This document shows, one piece after another, positions 9,601 through 16,084 of a stretch of DNA of 64,000 bases. Numbering within the stretch: position 1 is the first letter of the stretch; each line of letters starts with the position of its first letter. Origin of the DNA: an uncultured Prevotella sp. (GTDB taxonomy: Bacteria; Bacteroidota; Bacteroidia; Bacteroidales; Bacteroidaceae); the NCBI GenBank assembly GCA_937898715.1, contig CALEKA010000005.1:1-64000 (forward strand). Reading direction: 5' to 3'. The notes beneath the pieces are model-generated. The model did no database searches. It saw only the letters and a list, made by a program, of their open reading frames with translations, and had not been told where the DNA came from. Made by a program: the position numbers and the translations under genes.

Positions 9601-11825
9601 GCGACGCAGAGCAACTGAGGCTGAATGCGAGCATTGACTTATCAGACGACGTCGTCTATGAATCGGAGAATACAGACATTGCCTCTGTCGATGCTCAAGG
9701 CGTGGTTACAGGTAAAACTCCAGGTACGACCCGTATCCTTTGCAAATTGAAAGACGATCTCAGTCAAGTGTTAGCACAATGCGAAGTGAAAGTCTATGGC
9801 CATGTGTCGTTCGACAAGGAATCAGTAGTTATCGAGGCGAATAAGACTTACAATAATAGTCTTACTACCGATGGCGACTATAGCGACATAGCTCAGTACG
9901 TAAGTACGGACAATTCTGTTGTCACGGTTGATGGATCGGGCTTGATTACGGCTGTAGCTTCGGGTACAGCTTCGATTAAGTTTGTGCTGAAGGACGATCC
10001 GACCATCGTTCTCGATCAATACGATGTGAAAGTCTATGAGAATCTTGCGCTTAACAAGACAAGTATGACGCTGAAGAAAGGAAATTCTGATAGACTGACG
10101 CTGAGCGCAAGCATTGATATCTCTGAAGATATCATCTATGAATCGGAAAATGCTTCTGTTGCCTCTGTCGATGCTCAAGGACTTGTACAAGGATTGAAGT
10201 TGGGTACAACTCGCATCCTTTGCAAATCGAAAACGGATGCTTCCATTCTTGCTACTTGCGAAGTAATGGTAATCAGCGAGAATACGAGCATCGATAAAGT
10301 GGGTGGCATATACTATGAATTCTCCGACAATGGAGAAGCGATGGTGACGAATGCATATGGTGGAATACTGCCAGCGGGAATGACAAGTTTACCACAATCA
10401 TACTCAGGCAGCATCAGCATACCTGAGCAGGTCTCTCATAATGGCATGAACTATCATGTGACCGCTATCGGAGAGAATGCCTTCAACGGACAATCTGCTC
10501 TTCAATCAGTGTCTATGCCCAATAGTGTGAATGCTATAGGTGCTTCGGCTTTCCGCGATTGTGCAAACCTGCAAACTATCCAACTTAGCAACAGCTTGAC
10601 CAAAATTCTCGATTTGACTTTCTATGGATGCAGTTCGCTCAAGAATATAGCACTTCCGCAGTCAATTCAAAGCATCGGTAAATCTGCATTCCGTGATTGT
10701 CAGGCTCTCACGAGCTTGATGTTCAATAAAGAGTTGGAATCCATTGGCAATTACGCTTTCCACAATAGTGGATTGAAGAGTATAGACCTTAGCCTTTGCT
10801 CAAGTCTTACAAGCATTTCACCTTCTGTCTTTGCTAATAATAAGCAGCTGACAAATGTCGTTTTGCCCGCCAACCTTTCTTCTCTCGGCTATGGTGCATT
10901 TGATGGTGATGAAAGCCTCAGCGAAGTAACTTTTACAACTACCACAGACCATCTGACGGTTAGCAACAATGCTTTCAGAGGCTGCACAAGTTTGAAGAAG
11001 GTCTTCATTGCCGACTTGAAGAGTTGGGCTCAGACAAACTTTATGAATCCTTCGGCCAATCCGCTGAGCATGGCTCACCATCTGTATCTGAATGGTAATG
11101 AGCTGACGAAAGTAGAACTTCCGCAAGGAACTACGATAATCAACAACAATGCGTTCTATGGATTCAACAGCATGACAAGCCTGGTAATCCCCAGTAGCGT
11201 GACGCAGGTAGGAGATAACATCTTCTATGGTTGCACTTTGCTGTGGGACGTATATTGCAAAGGCAGCGTTCCGCCTGTATATGTCGGTACTGCAGATGCC
11301 TCACAAATGAACGAATTCTTCCGTATAGCCACACTACATATACCTGCTGGATCAAAGAAGGCTTACACGAATGAGGAGAAAAAGTTCTGGAGTCGCTTTA
11401 CTCACATCGACGAAGTCATTGTCTCTGTTACGTCTATCTCGTTCAATAAGAGCAGGCTTACTCTTACTGCTGGAGAGACGTTCCAACTCGTGGCTGAAAT
11501 CCTTCCTGCTGATGCTAGTAATAAGAATGTAAGTTGGCGAAGCAATAATACTAATTATGTGAAGGTATCAGCTGAAGGACTTATCACAGCTTTATTGCCG
11601 GGCAGTGCTTCTATCTATGCCACTACGGAGGATGGAGGCTTAGTAGCTAAATGTTTCGTCACAGTCATCGGCAACCCCTCTGCTATCAATGATGTGACGG
11701 CGGATGAGGGTGAAGAAGAACGTGTAGTTTACCGCTTGGATGGTACACGTGTTCATGATAAACACCTTTCTCCAGGCATTTACATTATCAACGGACGTAA
11801 AGTGGTTGTGAAACGTGTGAAGTAA
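6666..11825 (+). CDS. Giant BspA-like surface protein with Ig-like (Big_2) domains, 1719 aa
   Basis: An N-terminal signal peptide is clear (basic start, LLLLLY core, cut after 'MLAHA'). Residues about 80-330 are LRR_5 repeats ('IG..AF..C..LK.I'). Residues about 488-1205 hold nine bacterial Ig-like group 2 domains of about 80 aa ('SSDNSVVTVDESGLITAVAS', 'GTA.I'). Residues about 1215-1570 are a second LRR_5 block, 1581-1668 a tenth Ig-like domain, and the tail reads 'GIYIINGRKVVVK', as in the gene at 1-3545. This is a secreted, surface-anchored adhesin-like protein, probably exported by a C-terminal signal system. A 480-bp tandem duplication in the Ig block shows active domain shuffling. Its ligand cannot be read from the sequence. 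Confidence 0.92.
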   Translation: MKSIYQKYLSRVLLLLLYSCTTMLAHAYEDKYSLFVYDNTIKIDRKYYRYYVELFFDETENDEIVLTNVKMNLPSSSSPLEFGIPERLNSKKVTTIGANALRSASKYNHFNVYLPNTITRIEESAFEDSGLRYINFEGPISYIGNRAFKGTRLQEIDLSKGVSEIGDEAFMNCYSLKKIDLPKEMSSVGKRAFMNCEELKTINWPNIHVNDEVFRNCVKLDSFVNKNEYSPVTAGDYAFANCSSLKRIKLMTPIGDYALQNCSQLQSFQVTYSGFGIGTGAFSGLSSLKYVYFLISSNCYFSLTEFPDSVKILAGGRYYDSTWWSEHVKNEVKFKDIIKRYYLLKEGDISSVLVWPFTDYCPYYAGGIGHTVFSNEIVDLVDEGSNIRAKKIGTTSLCPFDDRECYFAVVDDIKPPCEYNLHVRLGDKISLPTEYRGIDIMSVAKYTTCNDVTWYSDHDVMPIKSGSIDIKFVTKDDSILLNTYHVEVAKVLPTSSITLRKGQSQKLSLNWNQDSHLQDITSFKSSNDNVATVDENGVITAVGPGSANIICTTKDYIFSNYDTCKVVVPNTEMFGKNTLLQNKGGEIQLPISEEDYELYTFTNSDTNVAQINSSGKIECINTGTTTIRCFLKETGELIASCQLIVYGDLSLSKSQLRLRKDETASLTINSDIDVSSLASWKSTNESVATVDGNGKVKGIASGTAIIQYISDDGKVLAQCEVMVYGDALFDKKSIVLEANKTYKNSITADVDYSKIAQYISSDNSVVTVDESGLITAVASGTATIKYVLKEDPSIVLGQYDVKVFVNPALDKTSITLKKGDAEQLRLNASIDLSDDVVYESENTDIASVDAQGMVTGKTPGTTRILCKLKDDLSQVIAQCVVKVYGHVSFGKESVVIEANKTYKNSLTTDGDYSDMAQYISSDNSVVTVDESGLITAVASGTATIKYVLKEDPSIVLGQYDVKVFVNPALDKTSITLKKGDAEQLRLNASIDLSDDVVYESENTDIASVDAQGVVTGKTPGTTRILCKLKDDLSQVLAQCEVKVYGHVSFDKESVVIEANKTYNNSLTTDGDYSDIAQYVSTDNSVVTVDGSGLITAVASGTASIKFVLKDDPTIVLDQYDVKVYENLALNKTSMTLKKGNSDRLTLSASIDISEDIIYESENASVASVDAQGLVQGLKLGTTRILCKSKTDASILATCEVMVISENTSIDKVGGIYYEFSDNGEAMVTNAYGGILPAGMTSLPQSYSGSISIPEQVSHNGMNYHVTAIGENAFNGQSALQSVSMPNSVNAIGASAFRDCANLQTIQLSNSLTKILDLTFYGCSSLKNIALPQSIQSIGKSAFRDCQALTSLMFNKELESIGNYAFHNSGLKSIDLSLCSSLTSISPSVFANNKQLTNVVLPANLSSLGYGAFDGDESLSEVTFTTTTDHLTVSNNAFRGCTSLKKVFIADLKSWAQTNFMNPSANPLSMAHHLYLNGNELTKVELPQGTTIINNNAFYGFNSMTSLVIPSSVTQVGDNIFYGCTLLWDVYCKGSVPPVYVGTADASQMNEFFRIATLHIPAGSKKAYTNEEKKFWSRFTHIDEVIVSVTSISFNKSRLTLTAGETFQLVAEILPADASNKNVSWRSNNTNYVKVSAEGLITALLPGSASIYATTEDGGLVAKCFVTVIGNPSAINDVTADEGEEERVVYRLDGTRVHDKHLSPGIYIINGRKVVVKRVK
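8931..9701 (+). repeat. 480-bp tandem duplication (two Ig-like domains) inside the giant surface protein
   Basis: The block 8931-9221 is repeated at 9411-9701 with no difference that I can see over about 290 bp, and near-identity continues to 9300/9780. The period is exactly 480 bp, or 160 residues, equal to two Ig-like domains. A third, diverged copy follows from about 9891. The near-identity points to recent unequal crossing-over or gene conversion. Confidence 0.9.
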
Positions 11826-11880
11826 ATTCGCTCTTTCCTTCGTTTTCCTCAGTAGAAAATACGAATAGGAGTATAATAAA

Positions 11881-11910
11881 GGGTCAACGCATAAAGATGT
11901 GCGTTGACCC
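11881..11910 (+). terminator. Terminator after the giant surface protein gene
   Basis: A perfect 10-bp stem, GGGTCAACGC (11881-11890) and GCGTTGACCC (11901-11910), with a 10-nt loop, followed by TTAATGTTTG. It lies 56 bp after the stop codon. Confidence 0.75.
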
Positions 11911-11987
11911 TTAATGTTTGTGTGTGCTTCGTGCGATTCTGCTTGACTCTGCCAATCCTCTTTTGCGTGATTTTTCTCGCTAAAAAG

Positions 11988-12018
11988 TTTGTATTATTAA
12001 TGATTATTCGTATCTTTG
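11988..12018 (+). promoter_or_regulatory. Bacteroidetes-type promoter upstream of the broken Abi gene
   Basis: TTTG at 11988-11991 and TATCTTTG at 12011-12018 with 19 bp between them match the TTTG / TAnnTTTG consensus of the primary sigma factor in Bacteroidetes. Transcription would start near 12025. Confidence 0.7.
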
Positions 12019-12028
12019 CAACACGAGA

Positions 12029-12079
12029 ACCCGCCAAGCCTCTCAACGATGCTCAAATGTGCGGGTCGTTTTTGTTTTT
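12029..12079 (+). terminator. Possible leader terminator in front of the broken Abi gene
   Basis: ACCCGC (12029-12034) can pair with GCGGGT (12061-12066), and CGTTTTTGTTTTT follows directly. This lies between the promoter at 11988-12018 and the ATG at 12088, so it could stop transcription early. The stem is short and the loop is 26 nt, so it is only a candidate. Confidence 0.45.
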
Positions 12080-12087
12080 ATAGGTAT

Positions 12088-12344
12088 ATGGCAACAAGAA
12101 TTCCGTTTATAAAAGCATATTCCACACCCCAAGAGTTAGTGCAGCTACTCAAAACAAGAGGTATGGAGATAACCGATGAGGAAAAGGCTCAGCATTATCT
12201 TTCCCACATCGGTTACTATCGTTTGTCTGCCTATATGTACCATTGCTTTCTATTCCCAAGGAACAACATCTATTCAAGCAAGGTGTGACTTTCAGCAAGG
12301 TCATGATGTTGTATCGCTTTGACAAGAAACGATACTTCCATTGA
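12088..12344 (+). pseudogene. Truncated, frameshifted AbiD/AbiF-type abortive infection gene
   Basis: From ATG 12088 the frame reads MATRIPFIKAYSTPQELVQL, then 'ISHIGYYRLSAY'-like residues (here LSHIGYYRLSAYMY), the N-terminal signature of the Abi_2 family (AbiD/AbiF). At about 12240, loss of one C in a C-run shifts the frame; the -1 frame continues as 'PLLSIPKEQHLFK', then 'VMMLYRFDKK', again typical of the family. The protein then ends at 12344 as RYFH instead of continuing 'LR...' for roughly 200 more residues. The gene is therefore broken twice, by an indel and by loss of its 3' part. Intact homologues confer phage resistance, in part through a HEPN-type RNase domain; this copy should be inactive. 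Confidence 0.75.
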
Positions 12345-12404
12345 ATCATTTACTGCACGAAAAGCTTAATCTGTGTTGATGTTGAGGAGCAAAAAGCCTA
12401 ACCT

Positions 12405-13013
12405 TTAATTATTGGAGTTCCAGAAATACACGGGAGAATTGTGTGGACCTTCTTTTCTTAATATCCCCTTTTCTGTAAAATGCTTCAGCCATCTGAGTGC
12501 AGCAGTTCTGCGCAATCCCAAGAGATCCTCCATACCGCTGCGGTTGATGTAGCCATTGGCAGAGATATAATCCTTTATCTTCTTCTGCATGGATTCCTCC
12601 GTTACGGATTTTGATTGGGTGGAGAAGTTGGCGCGCTCAAAGCGTACGCTATTTCTGACCTTCTCAAGCACAGAGGCGTCGGGACGAAACTTAATGTTGC
12701 GCACAGTGATATAATCGCCGCGTACTTTGTCTATAGTCTTGCCTTCTGGCATATCTAAGTCTACAGATAGAGAGAAGTATCCAATGGATGGGATGTAGAA
12801 ACGATTGCCCTGCGACAGTTCGCGAATCATGATATCGCGCAGCGCCGACAGCGTGGCTTCTACGTCGCCTTTGGTTAGTGTACAAGAATCCTGGATGCTG
12901 TTCTTAAGCTCGTTAGCCGACATGGGTGTTCTCTCATAGATACGTGCAAAGTGTCTCTCTTCGCCTGTTCCTTGTGAATTCTTGATGGGTTGAATCTCGT
13001 ATTTGATGCTCAT
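12405..13013 (-). CDS. HU-like DNA-binding protein with extra C-terminal domain, 202 aa
   Basis: Residues 1-125 follow the Bacteroidetes 'HU-like' histone family: MSIKYEIQPIKNSQGTGEER, 'L.ALRDIMIRELSQGNRFYI', 'IGYFSL' and 'DYITVRNIKFRPD'. This family binds DNA and is related to HU/IHF. A C-terminal part (residues about 140-200, 'DYISANGYINRSGMEDLL', 'RWLKHFTEKGILRKEG') looks like a winged-helix module that could give sequence preference. It is transcribed away from the Abi remnant. Upstream, two copies of an imperfect palindrome surround a TATCTTTG -7 element, suggesting repression, possibly by itself. It is encoded beside the 200-bp tandem array, which may or may not be a target. Confidence 0.85.
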   Translation of the reverse strand: MSIKYEIQPIKNSQGTGEERHFARIYERTPMSANELKNSIQDSCTLTKGDVEATLSALRDIMIRELSQGNRFYIPSIGYFSLSVDLDMPEGKTIDKVRGDYITVRNIKFRPDASVLEKVRNSVRFERANFSTQSKSVTEESMQKKIKDYISANGYINRSGMEDLLGLRRTAALRWLKHFTEKGILRKEGPHNSPVYFWNSNN

Positions 13014-13049
13014 AGGATAGGTGTTTGTTTCTTATACAAGTGAATGCAG

Positions 13050-13132
13050 AACATCAAGCTTGCTTGAATGTTATGTATCTTATGCAAAGATAGTGCCATA
13101 ACATCAAGTTCGCTTGACTGTTATGTATTTTA
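13050..13132 (-). promoter_or_regulatory. Duplicated operator-like repeats around the HU-like gene promoter
   Basis: Two 33-bp direct repeats (13050-13082 and 13100-13132, offset 50 bp, four mismatches) begin AACATCAAG and continue GCTTGA(A/C)TGTTATGTAT. Each is itself a dyad (AACATCAAGC with GCTTGAATGTT, one-base bulge). Between them, on the minus strand, lies TATCTTTG (13085-13092), a Bacteroidetes -7 element reading into the HU-like gene. One repeat covers the start region, the other the -33 region, a layout expected for a repressor with paired sites. Confidence 0.6.
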
Positions 13133-13275
13133 TTTAAGTTTTGGATTCAGCCCGCCTTGGTAAGTCACAAGATAAGGACTAAATTCAAGACTTAAGTTGT
13201 TTACACTGTAATTTCCTCTCTAAGTACATTATTGTTGGTCTCAGATTAAGAGTAAGTTCTTCAGAGATGAGCATG

Positions 13276-13377
13276 CATGTTATCGTACACCGACCGTTGT
13301 ACGTGCGTACACCGACCGATGCTCATGCGTACACCGACCGAAGCTCGTGCGTACACCGACCGGTGTACGCCAACATG
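13276..13377. repeat. 22-bp tandem repeat array 1 with inverted ends
   Basis: Four copies of a 22-bp unit start at 13284, 13306, 13328 and 13350, each beginning CGTACACCGACCG with a variable 9-bp remainder. The array is bounded by CATGTT (13276-13281) and AACATG (13372-13377), and the first and last units mirror each other (GTACACCGACCG with CGGTGTAC). A homologous array lies at 53571-53671. An open frame through it is a by-product of the repeat. Apart from the operator repeats, the rest of 13014-13470 holds nothing recognisable. Confidence 0.85.
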
Positions 13378-13470
13378 GAAGAGCATCTTCGCATTACTTG
13401 GCTGAGGATGTAGAGATATAATTACCCATAAATCAGAATTGATATTCATCTAAGACGAATCCTACAATCA

Positions 13471-14449
13471 GCGCGGAATTAATGAAGCATTAATGTTCAA
13501 TTAATGGCAATTAATGTTCAAAGAAACCGCGCAGCGGAAGGACGCAGAATGAATCATGTTGCGCTTCGCGCGGTTTTGAACGTATAATGGTCATTAATAG
13601 ATCGTTAATTGATTCATTAATATTCCTTCTAAGCGGGAATGATGATTGTTTATGACGGAGTCAGTATGTAGCTCGGAATTAATGAAGCATTAATGTTCAA
13701 TTAATGGCAATTAATGTTCAAAGGAACCGCGCAGAGGAAAGACTCTGAATGAATCATGTTGCGCTTCGCGCGGTTTTGAACGTATAATGGTCATTAATAG
13801 GTCGTTAATTGATTCATTAATATTCCTTCTAAGCGGGAATGATGATTGTTTATGACGGAGTCAGTATGTAGCTCGGAATTAATGAAGCATTAATGTTCAA
13901 TTAATGGCAATTAATGTTCAAAGGAACCGCGCAGAGGAAAGACTCTGAATGAATCATGTTGCGCTTCGCGCGGTTTTGAACGTATAATGGTCATTAATAG
14001 GTCGTTAATTGATTCATTAATATTCCTTCTAAGCGGGAATGATGATTGTTTATGACGGAGTCAGTATGTAGCGCGGAATTAATGAAGCATTAATGTTCAA
14101 TTAATGGCAATTAATGTTCAAAGAAACCGCGCAGCGGAAGGACGCAGAATGAATCATGTTGCGCTTCGCGCGGTTTTGAACGTATAATGGTCATTAATAG
14201 ATCGTTAATTGATTCATTAATATTCCTTCTAAGCGGGAATGATGATTGTTTATGACGGAGTCAGTATGTAGCGCGGAATTAATGAAGCATTAATGTTCAA
14301 TTAATGGCAATTAATGTTCAAAGAAACCGCGCAGCGGAAGGACGCAGAATGAATCATGTTGCGCTTCGCGCGGTTTTGAACGTATAATGGTCATTAATAG
14401 ATCGTTAATTAATTCATTAATATTCCTTCTAAGCGGGAATGATGATTGG
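13471..14449. repeat. Five exact 200-bp tandem palindromic units
   Basis: Units begin at 13471, 13671, 13871, 14071 and 14271, each GC(G/T)CGGAATTAATGAAG, at exactly 200-bp spacing; the fifth stops at about 14449. Units 1, 4 and 5 are one variant and 2 and 3 another (order A-B-B-A-A). Each unit is a long imperfect palindrome: ATTAATG-rich arms, then AACCGCGC mirrored by GCGCGGTT. At the centre, variant B has CAGAG/CTCTG where variant A has CAGCG/CGCAG, so one pair changes from C-G to A-T together. No protein frame spans the units. Non-coding; function unknown. Confidence 0.92.
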
Positions 14450-14460
14450 GGACAAAAGAA

Positions 14461-14492
14461 GGGTGCAGACAACTTATTAGCTGTCTGCACCC
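14461..14492 (-). terminator. Terminator of nhaD
   Basis: An 11-bp perfect stem, GGGTGCAGACA (14461-14471) with TGTCTGCACCC (14482-14492). On the minus strand it follows the nhaD stop by about 40 bp and runs into CTTCTTTTG. Confidence 0.75.
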
Positions 14493-14529
14493 TTTCATGC
14501 GAATTGTATTGATAGTAGAGAGAAGCGGC

Positions 14530-15876
14530 TTACATGCCGATGACTACGCGCTGTACGTAGTAGCAGAGAATGCCGGCGAGGTAGCCTACTGCGGCAATCC
14601 ATGAGATGTGCTTCATGTACCAGCCGAAGGTGATCTTCTCTAAGCCCATAACGACTACGCCGGCTGCAGAACCGATGATGAGCATAGAGCCGCCTACGCC
14701 TGCACAGTAGGCCAGGAGCTGCCAGAAGATGCCGTCCTGAGCGAAATCGCCTGTAGCTGCCATGGGATACATGCCCATGCAGCCTGCTACGAGGGGCACA
14801 TTGTCGACAATGCTTGAGAGGGCACCGATGATGCCCGTCACCATGAAATGGTTGCCATCGAAGAAGGTGTTGAGACCCTGACCGAGCTGTACGAGCACAC
14901 CGATGGTCTCAAGGCAAGCTACTGCCATGAGGATGCCGAGGAAGAAGAGGATGGTGCCCATATCGATGCGTGAGAGCATATTGGTGACGCGCTTTTGCAT
15001 AGCTCCCTTCTCTTCAGCGTGGCCGAGGTGACTGTAGAAGAGTTCGGTAGTGGTCCAAAGCACACCGAGCACGAGCAGTATGCCTACGAAGGGAGGCAGA
15101 TGGGTGATGCTCTTAAAGATGGGCACGAAGATCAAGCCGCCTACGCCGAGGAAGAAGATTACCTTGCGCTGACGAGCCGTGAGATCGCTTACCGAGCCCT
15201 TGGCCTCGACGGAGGCATTGTAGGCAAGTTGTCCTTTGAGCGAGAAGGAGAGCAGATATGCGGGGATGACCATCGAAATGACGGAGGGGATGAGCATCTC
15301 CTTGATGACGCCAGCTGCCGTGATGAGGCCTTTGTTCCAAAGCATGATGGTGGTCACGTCGCCGATGGGCGAGGCTGCGCCACCCGAGTTGGCTGCGATG
15401 ACTACGAGCGAGGCATAGATGATGCGATCTTTGTGGTCGGTCACGAGTTTGCGAAGGATCATGACCATGACGATGCTTGTGGTGAGATTGTCGAGGATGG
15501 CGGAGAGGACGAAGGTCATCACGGCAATGCGCCAAAGCAGATTGCGCTTGCTCTTGGTGCGCATCATGTCGCGTACGAAGTTGAAGCCTCCGTTCTGATC
15601 GACAAGTTCTACGATGGTCATGGCGCCCATGAGGAAGAACAGAGTGGTCGATGCGCTTCCCAAGTGGCGCTCAATCTCTTCGCCCACTACGTTAGCTACC
15701 TTATCGCCTACAGCGGCAGAGAGATACTGCGAGGGGTCGCACATGAAAAGCGTCCAGCAACCTACGAACATGAGCAGTGCGATGGCTGCCTTGTTGATCT
15801 TGTTGAGGCTTTCGGTGGCGATGAGCATGTAGCCCACCACGAATACCACGACAATGAGGGTTGTAAGTGTTGTCAT
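14530..15876 (-). CDS. nhaD: NhaD-type Na+/H+ antiporter, 448 aa
   Basis: A polytopic inner-membrane protein of about 12 hydrophobic segments that exchanges sodium for protons and so controls internal pH and sodium. Family motifs are visible: 'LDNLTTSIVMVMILRKL', 'NSGGAASPIGDVTTIMLW' and 'SSIVDNVPLVAG', the last two carrying the polar residues expected in the transport path. The length is usual for NhaD. The first ATG (MTTLTTLIVVV) leads straight into a membrane segment. It is followed on the same strand by a strong terminator, and upstream lies a palindromic repeat at 15951-16062, so it is probably a single-gene unit. Its neighbour dsbD has no obvious functional tie. Confidence 0.9.
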   Translation of the reverse strand: MTTLTTLIVVVFVVGYMLIATESLNKINKAAIALLMFVGCWTLFMCDPSQYLSAAVGDKVANVVGEEIERHLGSASTTLFFLMGAMTIVELVDQNGGFNFVRDMMRTKSKRNLLWRIAVMTFVLSAILDNLTTSIVMVMILRKLVTDHKDRIIYASLVVIAANSGGAASPIGDVTTIMLWNKGLITAAGVIKEMLIPSVISMVIPAYLLSFSLKGQLAYNASVEAKGSVSDLTARQRKVIFFLGVGGLIFVPIFKSITHLPPFVGILLVLGVLWTTTELFYSHLGHAEEKGAMQKRVTNMLSRIDMGTILFFLGILMAVACLETIGVLVQLGQGLNTFFDGNHFMVTGIIGALSSIVDNVPLVAGCMGMYPMAATGDFAQDGIFWQLLAYCAGVGGSMLIIGSAAGVVVMGLEKITFGWYMKHISWIAAVGYLAGILCYYVQRVVIGM

Positions 15877-15950
15877 TGGAGAGTTTTTAGTTTATAGATA
15901 AAAGTTTTAAGTTTGGAGGTTTGAGGTTATAAAGTTACTATTCATTAGTT

Positions 15951-16062
15951 CTGGGGGCGACGCGTCCTCGCGTCGGCATCATGAGTGAGCAAGAGGCTTA
16001 ATGCTCCCCACTTTCTATATGTGATTATTTGCTATGCCGACGCGGGGACGCGTCGCCCCCAG
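15951..16062. repeat. GACGCGTC palindromic repeat, copy 1
   Basis: CTGGGGGCGACGCGTCCTCG, continuing CGTCGGCATC (15951-15980), is mirrored by GATGCCGACGCGGG-like sequence and GACGCGTCGCCCCCAG (about 16034-16062). The arms are about 28 bp with an unrelated 50-bp loop. It lies between the dsbD stop and the nhaD start and could act as a transcript end for dsbD. Confidence 0.85.
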
Positions 16063-16084
16063 TATTGACTGAAAGATAAGTTCC

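Noticed and set aside
13276..13377. CRISPR-like array (short repeats with variable parts)
   Set aside because: The unit is only 22 bp with a 9-bp variable part, there are four copies, and no cas genes are near. It is a simple tandem repeat.
13471..14449. Origin of replication with DnaA boxes in the 200-bp array
   Set aside because: ATTAAT motifs are not DnaA boxes (TTATNCACA-like), and I saw no DnaA-box cluster. The partition-type hint comes from the separate parS-like sites.
14995..15897. A 300-aa open frame opposite nhaD
   Set aside because: The acidic, His-rich translation is the complement of membrane-protein codons; nhaD is certain.
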